This document shows positions 1 to 6,935 of a stretch of DNA of 11,098 nucleotides, one piece after another (within the stretch, counting starts at the first letter, position 1; every line of letters begins with the position of its first letter). The stretch spans positions 1 to 11,098 of the forward strand of contig JBEIJQ010000103.1 of the NCBI GenBank assembly GCA_040380145.1. The letters run 5' to 3'. Position numbers and translations under genes: made by a program. The notes below the pieces were generated by a model that made no database searches, was not told the DNA's origin, and saw nothing but the letters and a program-made list of their open reading frames with translations. This stretch comes from JBEIJQ01 sp040380145. GTDB taxonomy: Bacteria; Bacteroidota; Bacteroidia; Chitinophagales; Saprospiraceae.

Positions 1-2
1 CG

Positions 3-1607
3 GACAAGCCGACGACGCTCGGACTGGGGCTGAACCAACTGTTCGTGGTCCTGATGGTGCTCCTGGCCGTGCAGAGCGTGATGTCTTACTTTCGAGTGGT
101 GCTCTTTTCGCTGGTCAGCGAACGGGGCATCGCCGACTTGCGCCGCGACCTGTACGGCAAGATGATCACCCTGGAAATTCCCTACTTCGAAAAACACCGG
201 GTGGGCGAACTGACCAGCCGGATTTCCAACGACACGAACCAGCTCCAAAGCGTTTTTTCGATCACCATCGCTGAGGTGCTGCGGCAGTTGGTCCTGTTGT
301 TCTCGGGCATCGTGCTGATCTTCGTGTTAACGCCCAAACTGGCGGTCACCACGATGCTGACTTTTCCGGTTGTGATCGTGGCCGCGCTGTTTCTGGGCCG
401 CTTCGTGCGCGGGATATCCAAAAAAAGACAGGACAAACTGGCCGAAACGAATGTGATCGTGGAGGAAACCATGCAGTCCATCCACGCCGTGAAGGCCTAC
501 ACCAACGAAAGGTACGAGTTGGGTCGCTACGCCAAGGCCAACGAGGAAACGGTGCAGATCTCCCTGGTGGCCGCCCGTTACCGCGGACTGATGGCATCTT
601 TTATCATCTTGGCCCTGTTCGGCGCGCTCTTTTTCGTGATGTGGAGGGCGGCCATCATGGTGCAGAGCAACACCATCACGGTAGGCGAACTTTTCCAATT
701 CGTCCTCCTCACGATGGTCATCGGCGGCGCCGTGGCCAGTTTGGGCAGTTTTTATCCGGAAATGATCAGCGCTGTGGGCGCCACCGAACGGGTGCGCGAA
801 CTCCTGCAGGTGCCCTCCGAAATCCCGCTCGAACGCCCGGTGGCCAGTACGCCCGCCTCTCGTTTCCGCGGCGAAGTGGAATTCCTGGACGTACGTTTTT
901 CCTATCCTTCCCGCGCCGATGTGGAGGTGCTCAAAGGACTGTCGTTCCGGGTACGGCCGGGCGAAAAAATCGCGCTGGTCGGACAGTCCGGGGCGGGTAA
1001 ATCCACCGTGCTGCAACTGCTGCTGCGCTTTTACCGCCCTACCTCCGGAGAGGTGCGGGTGGACGGCCAGGAAGCCTCCTCCTTCGACATCACGGCTTAT
1101 CGGAGCAACATCGCGATCGTTCCGCAGGAAGTGCTGCTGTTCGGCGGCACGATTCGCGAAAACATCGCTTACGGAAAGCCCGGAGCCACGGAAGAGGAGA
1201 TCGTAGCCGCCGCCAAGGACGCCAACGCCTGGGAATTCCTGTCGGCCTTCCCCGAAGGTCTCGACACGCTGGTCGGGGAAAGAGGCATCAAACTCTCGGG
1301 CGGTCAGCGCCAACGGATCGCCATTGCCCGCGCCATCCTCAAAGATCCCGCGATCCTGCTGCTCGACGAAGCCACTTCCTCGCTGGACGCAGAATCCGAA
1401 AGATTGGTCCAAGAAGCCCTCAACCGCCTGATGGTGGGCCGCACGTCCATCATCATTGCCCACCGCCTCGCCACCATCCGCGAGGTGGACTGCATTTATG
1501 TGATCGACCAAGGACATGTCGCCGAAATGGGCACCCACGAGGAATTGTCCGAAAAAACCGACGGCATCTACAACGGACTGGCCAAACTGCAGTTCGCTGG
1601 GACCTGA
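3..1607 (+). CDS. ABC exporter, fused membrane and ATPase domains (5' end missing)
   Basis: Half-transporter of the MsbA/ABCB type, in which two copies would pair in the inner membrane to export a lipid, drug or peptide; the substrate cannot be told. The reading frame is open from base 3, so the start and roughly the first membrane helix lie outside the window. Counting from the ATG at 45, residues 1-260 form the membrane domain, with hydrophobic segments around 1-20, 75-120 and 185-235 and the typical 'GELTSRISND' coupling region. The ATPase domain follows: Walker A GQSGAGKST (about 312-320), Q-loop in VPQEVLLFGGTIREN, signature LSGGQRQR (about 416), Walker B ILLLDEATSSLD (about 435-446) and H-loop IIAHRLAT (about 471). 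All catalytic motifs are intact, so the ATPase should be active. No U-tract terminator is seen after the stop. Family assignment is firm; the transported compound is not. Confidence 0.93.
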   Translation, partial: DKPTTLGLGLNQLFVVLMVLLAVQSVMSYFRVVLFSLVSERGIADLRRDLYGKMITLEIPYFEKHRVGELTSRISNDTNQLQSVFSITIAEVLRQLVLLFSGIVLIFVLTPKLAVTTMLTFPVVIVAALFLGRFVRGISKKRQDKLAETNVIVEETMQSIHAVKAYTNERYELGRYAKANEETVQISLVAARYRGLMASFIILALFGALFFVMWRAAIMVQSNTITVGELFQFVLLTMVIGGAVASLGSFYPEMISAVGATERVRELLQVPSEIPLERPVASTPASRFRGEVEFLDVRFSYPSRADVEVLKGLSFRVRPGEKIALVGQSGAGKSTVLQLLLRFYRPTSGEVRVDGQEASSFDITAYRSNIAIVPQEVLLFGGTIRENIAYGKPGATEEEIVAAAKDANAWEFLSAFPEGLDTLVGERGIKLSGGQRQRIAIARAILKDPAILLLDEATSSLDAESERLVQEALNRLMVGRTSIIIAHRLATIREVDCIYVIDQGHVAEMGTHEELSEKTDGIYNGLAKLQFAGT

Positions 1608-2006
1608 AGTTGTCCAATCCTCGTTGCAGAAAGCAGTTTTCACGAAATTCCAAGCCTCTTTGCCGATATCCGCCACGGGTCAGAACCCGGGCCGGCAAGT
1701 CGGCCTTGCAAAAACAAAAGCCGCTCGATTTCTCTTGATCATGACAGTCCAGAAACGCTCTGAGCTGATTTTTCCATCGAATCATTCGAGGTACAGACTT
1801 GGTGCGAAGGCTCTCCTTTCTGAGTACAATCGCACTGCATGGACGCTAAGGGGCAAAGCGGCCAGTAGAAGCATCCTGAAAATACCCCGATAGGGGCCAT
1901 GACAGAAAATTTTATACCGTGAACTTTTGGGCGAAAAATTTCAAAATGCCCCCAAATCTGCTGGTACGAAAGCGCCCGCATGAACAAAATGAAACCTGAA
2001 TACCCT
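1608..2006. other. Intergenic stretch without a recognisable gene
   Basis: No reading frame here gives a protein I recognise, and composition looks less coding-like than the flanks. Small inverted repeats are visible: CGGGT/ACCCG (1676-1689), then GGCCG/CGGCC (1690-1705), which competes with GCAAG/CTTGC (1695-1709), and TCGAAT-c-ATTCGA (1777-1789). CCCC-gata-GGGG lies at about 1885-1896, and TTTGGGC pairs with GCCCCCAAA around 1925-1957. The hairpins at 1676-1709 lie about 70 bases after the ABC gene and might slow or end its transcript, but there is no T-run. A degraded gene or an untranslated RNA cannot be excluded. Confidence 0.5.
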
Positions 2007-2014
2007 TACCTTTG
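2007..2014 (+). promoter_or_regulatory. Candidate hisS promoter, -7 box
   Basis: TACCTTTG is an exact match to the Bacteroidota -7 consensus TAnnTTTG. It would start transcription near 2020, giving a hisS leader of about 100 bases that contains a long T-run (about 2054-2062). No convincing -33 TTTG is seen 17-23 bases upstream, so the call rests on one element only. Confidence 0.4.
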
Positions 2015-2121
2015 CCGCAAGGCCGCTTCTTTTCGGTTCCGTCCTTCAAAGCCTTTTTTTTTCAAAAAATCGGGCAACAGCATTTCCAAAAAAACATTTT
2101 GAACCAAGCATCCCAACGGTT

Positions 2122-3447
2122 TTGAGCAAGCCTTCCATTCCTTCCGGCACGCGCGATTTCGGTCCCGACCAGGTTGATCGCCGCAATTACATCGTGGACA
2201 TCATCAAAAAGGCGTTCGTCAAATACGGTTACAGGCCCATCGAAACGCCGGCCATGGAAAACCTTTCTACCCTGATGGGCAAATACGGTGATGAGGGCGA
2301 CCAATTGCTGTTCAAGATCCTCAACAGCGGCGATTTTGCAAAAGGAATGACCGCAGAAGATCTGTCCGAACACAAAAAATTGGCCCTCAAAATCTGCGAG
2401 CGCGGCCTTCGCTACGATCTCACGGTGCCTTTCGCCCGGTACGTGGTGATGAACCGCAACGACTTGGTCTTCCCTTTCAAACGCTACCAGATCCAGCCCG
2501 TTTGGCGCGGCGACCGCCCCCAAAAGGGTCGCTACCGCGAGTTTTGGCAGTGCGACGCCGACGTGGTCGGCAGCGATTCTCTACTGTACGAGGCAGAACT
2601 GGTGCTGATGATGGACGAGGTGTACGCCGAACTGGGTTTTCCCGTCGAGATCAAGCTCAACAACCGCAAGATCCTCGCGGGAATGGCCGAAGTGTGCGGC
2701 ATCGCCGATCGCTTGACCACCATGACCGTTGCCATCGACAAGCTCGACAAGATCGGTCCCGAGGGCGTGCGCAAGGAAATGCTCGCGCACGGGATTTCCG
2801 ACGAGGCGGTCGATCTGGTGGATAAATTTCTGGCTGCCCAAGGATTGGAGTCGCTGAAGCCCCTTTTGGCCGACAGCGGGATCGGGCAAAAGGGGATCGC
2901 CGAACTGGAGGACGTGTTCGCCAAGATCCGGCGCGGCTCCCCACGGAACACCGTAGCTTTCGATCCGACCCTGGCCCGTGGCTTGAATTATTACACCGGG
3001 GCGATCTTCGAGGTCAAAGCCCTAGGAGTTGCGATGGGCAGCATCAACGGCGGCGGGCGGTACGACGACCTCACGGGCCTTTTCGGCCTCAAAGGGCTCT
3101 CCGGCGTGGGCATATCTTTCGGTCTCGACCGAATCTACGATGTGATGAATGAACTGTCGCTGTTTCCCGACTCCCTCGGCAACGCTCCGCGGATTTTATT
3201 GGCGGCTTTTGACGAGCCCGGATTCGATTTCGCCTACGATTGCCTGTTGGAACTCCGCCGCCGAAACGTACGCGCCGAACTGTACCCCGAACCGGCCAAG
3301 CCGCAGAAATTCCTTAAATACGCCAATAGTCGACATATACCGCTTGTAGGTATTATCGGTTCTGAAGAATTGGCAGCCGGCAAGATCGCGCTGAAAGACA
3401 TGGTCAGCGGCGAACAGCGCACGGTCAGTGTTTCCGAAGTTGATTGA
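2122..3447 (+). CDS. hisS: Histidine--tRNA ligase
   Basis: Cytoplasmic class II aminoacyl-tRNA synthetase that activates histidine with ATP and charges tRNA-His; 441 residues, within the usual 420-460. The N-terminus SIPSGTRDFGP is typical of the family. Class II motif 2 is at about 124-150 (QPVWRGDRPQKGRYREF), the histidine-binding ARGLNYYTG at about 283-291, GGGRYDDLTG at about 312, and motif 3 in GVGISFGLDR at about 327-337. The remaining 100 residues fit the anticodon-binding domain. The start must be the TTG at 2122: MSKPSIPSGT aligns with the expected N-terminus, no in-frame ATG was found in the 80 bases upstream, and the next in-frame ATG is at residue 45, after the first conserved segment. 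There is no Shine-Dalgarno sequence. The 3' end overlaps the opposite-strand pseudouridine synthase gene by 23 bases. Confidence 0.96.
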   Translation: MSKPSIPSGTRDFGPDQVDRRNYIVDIIKKAFVKYGYRPIETPAMENLSTLMGKYGDEGDQLLFKILNSGDFAKGMTAEDLSEHKKLALKICERGLRYDLTVPFARYVVMNRNDLVFPFKRYQIQPVWRGDRPQKGRYREFWQCDADVVGSDSLLYEAELVLMMDEVYAELGFPVEIKLNNRKILAGMAEVCGIADRLTTMTVAIDKLDKIGPEGVRKEMLAHGISDEAVDLVDKFLAAQGLESLKPLLADSGIGQKGIAELEDVFAKIRRGSPRNTVAFDPTLARGLNYYTGAIFEVKALGVAMGSINGGGRYDDLTGLFGLKGLSGVGISFGLDRIYDVMNELSLFPDSLGNAPRILLAAFDEPGFDFAYDCLLELRRRNVRAELYPEPAKPQKFLKYANSRHIPLVGIIGSEELAAGKIALKDMVSGEQRTVSVSEVD

Positions 3448-4144
3448 GCAGGGCGCGGAAATCCTTGGGCGGCTCCACTTCGAAGTTCATCTGCTCGCCC
3501 GTGACGGGATGCCTCAGCGACAACCGATGTGCGTGCAACGTCGTGCGGTGCATGATCGGCAACTCTTCGTCCTGCATCTTGCTGATCTTGTAGCGCTTCT
3601 TTATGCTGCTCAGCATAAAAGCGGAACGACGGCCGTACAACGGATCCACCGATAGGGGATGGCCGATGTGGGCCATGTGCACGCGCACTTGGTGCATCCG
3701 GCCCGTGTGGATCTTGCATTCCACCAGAGCGTGGTCGTTGAACTGTTCGAGCACCTTCCAATCTGTTCGAGATGGCTTGCCATCGCGGCCCACGCGCATC
3801 GTGCCGCCTTGCTGTGGATTGGGTTCGAGCGGTGCGTCCACCGTACCCTCTGTCTCGCGGAAACGGCCTTCGACAATGGCCAGATAGCGCTTGTCCACCT
3901 CCCGCTTTTCGAACTGGATGCTCAGGTCGCGGTGCGCTTCTGCCGTGCGTGCAAAGCACATGGCCCCGCTGGTCTCGCGGTCCAAACGGTGCACGATGAA
4001 GATCGGCTCTCCGATATCCTTTTTCAAAAAACCGAGCACACTGGGTATGCCCGGATCGAATCGATCGGGGATAGTGAGAAAATCCGCCGGCTTCGAAACG
4101 ATCAGAAAAGCCTCGTCTTGGTATATGATTTCTGGTTTGCGCAT
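3425..4144 (-). CDS. RluA-family RNA pseudouridine synthase
   Basis: Converts specific uridines in rRNA or tRNA to pseudouridine; which site cannot be read from sequence. The 239-residue protein has the RluA catalytic motif HRLDRETSG with the catalytic aspartate at residue 55, DKRYLAIVEG at 84-93, and the conserved IHTGRMHQVRVHMAHIGHPL at 145-164. It begins almost directly with the catalytic domain, so there is no N-terminal S4 RNA-binding domain; this places it nearer the short RluA/TruC-like members than RluC/RluD. Residues about 172-200 form an insertion rich in Lys, Arg and Met between DPLYG and the final LHAHRLSLRHP block. The ATG at 4144 is preceded by a promoter-like signal so close that the mRNA may have almost no leader. 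It is convergent with hisS and divergent from the shikimate kinase gene. Confidence 0.93.
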   Translation of the reverse strand: MRKPEIIYQDEAFLIVSKPADFLTIPDRFDPGIPSVLGFLKKDIGEPIFIVHRLDRETSGAMCFARTAEAHRDLSIQFEKREVDKRYLAIVEGRFRETEGTVDAPLEPNPQQGGTMRVGRDGKPSRTDWKVLEQFNDHALVECKIHTGRMHQVRVHMAHIGHPLSVDPLYGRRSAFMLSSIKKRYKISKMQDEELPIMHRTTLHAHRLSLRHPVTGEQMNFEVEPPKDFRALLNQLRKH

Positions 4145-4148
4145 GCTG

Positions 4149-4180
4149 CAAAGGTCACAATATTTGCGATTTTTGCCAAA
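4149..4180 (-). promoter_or_regulatory. Candidate promoter of the pseudouridine synthase gene
   Basis: Read on the minus strand: TTTG (4180-4177), a 20-base spacer, then GACCTTTG (4156-4149), which differs from TAnnTTTG only at the first base. The predicted start of transcription falls at about the A of the ATG at 4144, suggesting a leaderless or nearly leaderless mRNA. The spacing matches the known Bacteroidota -33/-7 arrangement; the start site itself is inferred. Confidence 0.5.
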
Positions 4181-4195
4181 TCAGTACTAAGATTG
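4163..4195 (+). promoter_or_regulatory. Candidate aroK promoter
   Basis: TTTG (4163-4166), a 21-base spacer and TAAGATTG (4188-4195), one mismatch from TAnnTTTG. Transcription would start near 4200, next to the GTG at 4202. It is interleaved with the opposite-strand promoter, so the two probably cannot be occupied by polymerase at once. Confidence 0.4.
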
Positions 4196-4201
4196 CCTGC
4201 T

Positions 4202-4738
4202 GTGCCTTTGCATTTCGAACGCATTATCTCGCTCTGGGGCTTTATGGGCTCTGGAAAAACCTACTGGGGCCAACACTTGGCATCCGAGTTGGGTGTGCCA
4301 TTCGTTGATCTCGATCGGCGGATCGAGGATGCCGCCGGGCAAAGCGTGGCAGAGCTGTTCGCCGATAGGGGAGAGGTAGGCTTTCGGACGCTAGAGGCCG
4401 AAGTGCTGCGTTCGGTGCTCCGATCCCCAGAGCGTTTCGTGCTGGCAACGGGTGGAGGGACTCCTTGTTTTTTCGACAATGCCGAAGCGTTGCTCGACCA
4501 GACTCTCTCGGTTTATTTGCAAGCCCCGGCCGCTTTGTTGGCCCAACGCCTGCGTACCGATCGGACGGTCAGGCCCCTTTTGGCGCAATGGCCGGTAGAT
4601 GAATGGGAGGAACGCTTGACGGAACTCCTCGAAAAAAGGGAGCCGTATTATCGGAAAGCACACCGGACTTGCCCCATCGCACCGGGTTTCCCCGTAGATG
4701 CGCTTGCGTTTGTCGCTTGGTTGGGCGATAATCCATGA
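4202..4738 (+). CDS. aroK: Shikimate kinase
   Basis: Phosphorylates the 3-hydroxyl of shikimate with ATP, step five of the chorismate pathway, in the cytoplasm. With the GTG start it has 178 residues, normal for the family (about 165-180). Visible motifs: Walker A GFMGSGKT (13-20), DLD at 36-38 for magnesium and shikimate, FRTLE at 61-65, the glycine triplet TGGGTP at 83-88, lid arginine 124 in RTVRPLL, and R146 in REPYY; the set is complete, so it should be active. The start is uncertain. The frame is open far upstream across the opposite-strand gene, and no ATG precedes the Walker A motif; GTG 4202 and TTG 4208 are the best candidates, TTG 4193 less so. terC follows after 43 bases and may share its transcript. 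Confidence 0.92.
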   Translation: MPLHFERIISLWGFMGSGKTYWGQHLASELGVPFVDLDRRIEDAAGQSVAELFADRGEVGFRTLEAEVLRSVLRSPERFVLATGGGTPCFFDNAEALLDQTLSVYLQAPAALLAQRLRTDRTVRPLLAQWPVDEWEERLTELLEKREPYYRKAHRTCPIAPGFPVDALAFVAWLGDNP

Positions 4739-4781
4739 ACTTTCTTTTTGCCATCTTGTTGGAAGGTAAAAACTTCTACAA

Positions 4782-5510
4782 ATGATAGAGATGCTATCTA
4801 GTCCAGAGGCGTGGATTTCCCTTTTGACCCTTTGTGCCCTTGAAATCGTGTTGGGCATCGACAATGTGATCTTCATTTCCATTTTGACCGCCAAACTCCC
4901 ACTGCACCAACAAAGAACTGCGCGGAACATCGGTCTGGGCTTTGCGCTGATCATGCGGATCGCTCTGTTGCTTTCGCTGAGTTGGATCATGGGGCTGACC
5001 GAACCATTGTTTTCGATCAACGACCACGGGGTGGCGGGCCGAGACCTGATCCTGTTTTTCGGCGGACTTTTCCTCATCTACAAAAGCGTCAAAGAGATCC
5101 ACGCCAAATTCGAGGCCCCTGAAGAAGAGGGTGGGGGGGCGGCCAAACAACTGGCAGGTATCATCGTGCAGATCATGCTGATAGACCTCGTCTTTTCGCT
5201 CGACTCCATCATTACCGCCGTCGGCATGGTGGACGAAGTGGCCATTATGATCGCTGCGGTGATCATTTCTGTCATCATGATGATCCTTTCCGCCGGGGCG
5301 ATCAGTCGTTTCGTCAACAAACACCCGGCCATCAAGGTGCTGGCCCTTTCGTTTTTGATCTCGATAGGGATTGCCCTCGTCGCGGAAGGGCTCCACTTCA
5401 AGATCCCCAAAGGGTACATCTATTATTCGATGGCCTTTGCTTTGGCAGTGGAAGTAGTCAACATACGGCTTTCGACCAGACCGACCTCCACCGACGCCGA
5501 TCAGAAATAA
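4782..5510 (+). CDS. TerC-family integral membrane protein
   Basis: A 242-residue multi-pass inner membrane protein of the TerC family; several members of this family (Alx, MeeF/MeeY) export manganese, often to metalate secreted proteins or relieve excess Mn. Metal transport here is inferred from family. Conserved acidic signatures lie in membrane segments: ALEIVLGIDNVIF (19-31, with E21, D27, N28) and IDLVFSLDSIITAVG (134-148, with D135, D141), plus E202. About seven hydrophobic segments can be seen at roughly 11-36, 50-72, 88-102, 127-147, 153-173, 186-202 and 213-228. An acidic, glycine-rich loop (111-120, EAPEEEGGGA) separates the two halves. ATG 4782 is chosen; a second ATG three codons later is possible. 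No telluride-resistance partners are nearby, so this is the stand-alone form. The stop overlaps the opposite-strand gene by 10 bases. Confidence 0.9.
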   Translation: MIEMLSSPEAWISLLTLCALEIVLGIDNVIFISILTAKLPLHQQRTARNIGLGFALIMRIALLLSLSWIMGLTEPLFSINDHGVAGRDLILFFGGLFLIYKSVKEIHAKFEAPEEEGGGAAKQLAGIIVQIMLIDLVFSLDSIITAVGMVDEVAIMIAAVIISVIMMILSAGAISRFVNKHPAIKVLALSFLISIGIALVAEGLHFKIPKGYIYYSMAFALAVEVVNIRLSTRPTSTDADQK

Positions 5511-6805
5511 ACGGTGGCCCCATAGGATCCGTCGATGGATCCGCCCGGATTGGGCGAGCTGCTCGGTAGGCCGTCGCCGTTGTCTTCGAACATCGGATGC
5601 TCTGGATGCGGATCGTTGCCTTTTGCGTATAGAAACGCCTCCAACATGGAAACCTGGCCGTTGTTGTCGGTATCCGCGTCCACGGGAGCGCCCGTCTCGA
5701 GATGGAACCCGACGAGAGCGGCCGCGAACAACATGGCGAACTCGTCGTATTTCGCTCCTCCGTACGAAACCTCCGTTTCGTTGGCCGCCGAAACGATCAC
5801 GCGGTTGTCGCCCCTCAGATCGTGTATGAAACCGCCGCAGAAGCATTGTTCCATCACGCAGGTCATCCGCGCGAAATGCAGGTTGTTGACCCAGTTCACG
5901 AACTGCTCGTCAAAAATACCGATCGCTTCGTCGTAGTAAAAAGTGGTCTCGTCCGTCAAATCGCCGGCCAAATGCTCATCGGCGGGATTGGGGCTTCCCA
6001 CATCGGTCCAAGTGCCGCCGTGGTTGGTCATGAACAAAAAAAAGCTGTCTTCGAAGCCCATTGCTTTCTGCAATTGGCCGAACGCGGAGGAAAGGCCGTT
6101 GATACTGGCCGCATAGTGGACTGGCATGGAATTGTCTTCCGGCAAGCCGTTTTTGTACACCACGACGATGTTGTCGGGATCGTAACCGAACTGCCACACC
6201 AACATGTTGTAATACAGCGACAAGTCGTTCCAATACCTTTTGTAGGCTTTGTCTTTGTTGATACCGCCGCTGTACAGCAAGGCGAATTTTTGGGAAACTA
6301 CGGGCATTTTGAGTTGGCAGAGGGCGGGATGCGTTTCGCAAGGATGGAGGAAGGTCGGCACGGCTTCGTTCCATTGGGTGATCACCGTGGGCAGTCCGGA
6401 GGGTTCGAGTTCGCACATGGAAAGATCGCCGAACCATTGCCCGAGTCGTGCTCGGTCGTTGTCGGAGGTTTCGCGCACCACTCCGCGGATGCGCACATGG
6501 TCCATATAATAGGCTTCGCGATCGAGATTCCGGAGGTTTTCGCTGCCGAGGGCGAGATAGCGTTCCTCTGGGATGGGGCCATTGGTGGAGACATCGTCTG
6601 GTTCGGCCACCAAGTAGCCCGTGCCGTCCTCGTTGATGACCAAGTGGCCTTCCACCTCGACGGTCATGCCTATCTTGTCGCGCCATTGGGCATTTTTCAC
6701 GGCCGCGATCGAGGCCTCGGTGTCGCTTTCGCGGCTGCAAGAGGCCAGCATGCCCAGGCCGATTAGGACCGCGGGCAAGGTCCGTTTCAGAATATTTTTT
6801 ATCAT
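5501..6805 (-). CDS. Lipoprotein with C13/caspase-like cysteine peptidase domain and EF-hand loop
   Basis: Predicted 434-residue lipoprotein: a short basic N-terminus, a hydrophobic stretch and the lipobox LASC with Cys23 as the lipidation site. Residues about 34-112 (TVEVEGHLV...GYLV...VRIRGVV) read like a small beta-rich, possibly OB-type, domain. From about 172 the pattern matches clan CD peptidases (legumain/C13 or caspase-like): KFALLYSGG with a beta strand, NIVVVYKNG (212-220), a candidate catalytic His262 in FLFMTNHGG, and candidate Cys321 in MEQCFCGGF, followed by RVIVSAANETE (335-345). D378-E389 (DTDNNGQVSMLE) is a canonical EF-hand calcium loop, with a second acidic segment FEDNGDG at 406-412. 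Substrate and partners are unknown. Peptidase activity is inferred from the His/Cys pattern; an inactive or self-processing homologue is possible. It is divergent from glyA and convergent with terC. Confidence 0.75.
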   Translation of the reverse strand: MIKNILKRTLPAVLIGLGMLASCSRESDTEASIAAVKNAQWRDKIGMTVEVEGHLVINEDGTGYLVAEPDDVSTNGPIPEERYLALGSENLRNLDREAYYMDHVRIRGVVRETSDNDRARLGQWFGDLSMCELEPSGLPTVITQWNEAVPTFLHPCETHPALCQLKMPVVSQKFALLYSGGINKDKAYKRYWNDLSLYYNMLVWQFGYDPDNIVVVYKNGLPEDNSMPVHYAASINGLSSAFGQLQKAMGFEDSFFLFMTNHGGTWTDVGSPNPADEHLAGDLTDETTFYYDEAIGIFDEQFVNWVNNLHFARMTCVMEQCFCGGFIHDLRGDNRVIVSAANETEVSYGGAKYDEFAMLFAAALVGFHLETGAPVDADTDNNGQVSMLEAFLYAKGNDPHPEHPMFEDNGDGLPSSSPNPGGSIDGSYGATVYF

Positions 6806-6846
6806 AACATTTTGTTATTTTATTTTTAAATTAAAATTCAATATTC

Positions 6847-6854
6847 CAAAATTA
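6847..6854 (-). promoter_or_regulatory. Candidate promoter of the lipoprotein gene, -7 box
   Basis: On the minus strand TAATTTTG is an exact TAnnTTTG match, 41 bases before the ATG at 6805. No TTTG at the expected -33 distance is clear. The leader between box and start is very A/T-rich, unlike the surrounding coding sequence. Confidence 0.4.
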
Positions 6855-6873
6855 GGGACAAAAAGGGTTTGTC

Positions 6874-6889
6874 TCGGCTTGCAAGCCGA
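6874..6889. promoter_or_regulatory. Perfect 16-base palindrome, possible operator
   Basis: TCGGCTTGCAAGCCGA reads the same on both strands with no spacer. It lies 7 bases before the glyA -7 box (6897) and about 20 bases from the opposite-facing -7 box (6854), so a dimeric regulator bound here would touch both promoters. No regulator gene is adjacent. A short cruciform or an unrelated dispersed repeat is the alternative. Confidence 0.45.
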
Positions 6890-6896
6890 AAATATT

Positions 6897-6904
6897 TACA
6901 TTTG
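6897..6904 (+). promoter_or_regulatory. Candidate glyA promoter, -7 box
   Basis: TACATTTG matches TAnnTTTG exactly and lies 31 bases before the glyA ATG. The nearest upstream TTTG (6868-6871) is 25 bases away, slightly long for a -33 element; TTG inside the palindrome (6879-6881) is too close at 15. Transcription would start near 6910. Confidence 0.5.
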
Positions 6905-6935
6905 TGGCCATTTCCGTCACGAAAAAATCCAAACC

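Noticed and set aside
327..1676. A 449-codon minus-strand frame across the ABC transporter
   Set aside because: Composition is typical of an antisense shadow, while the plus strand has all ABC motifs.
1690..1710. Rho-independent terminator for the ABC gene
   Set aside because: Hairpins are present but are followed by A-rich, not T-rich, sequence.
2015..2121. T-box or attenuator in the hisS leader
   Set aside because: No T-box core, His-codon leader peptide or terminator hairpin is visible; only a T-run.
3659..4201. Upstream extension of the shikimate kinase frame
   Set aside because: It lies antisense to a conserved gene and the family starts only a few residues before the Walker A motif.
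4739..4781. Separate promoter for terC
   Set aside because: TAAAAACT with a TTTTTG upstream only loosely resembles the consensus; co-transcription with aroK is simpler.
5525..5542. GGATCC-gtcgat-GGATCC hairpin as a terC terminator
   Set aside because: It has no T-run and lies inside the lipoprotein coding sequence, where it encodes a conserved-looking Gly/Ser/Asp stretch.
6621..6935. Upstream extension of the glyA frame
   Set aside because: It crosses the lipoprotein signal peptide region and both promoters; SHMT starts at MFDERIGHL.
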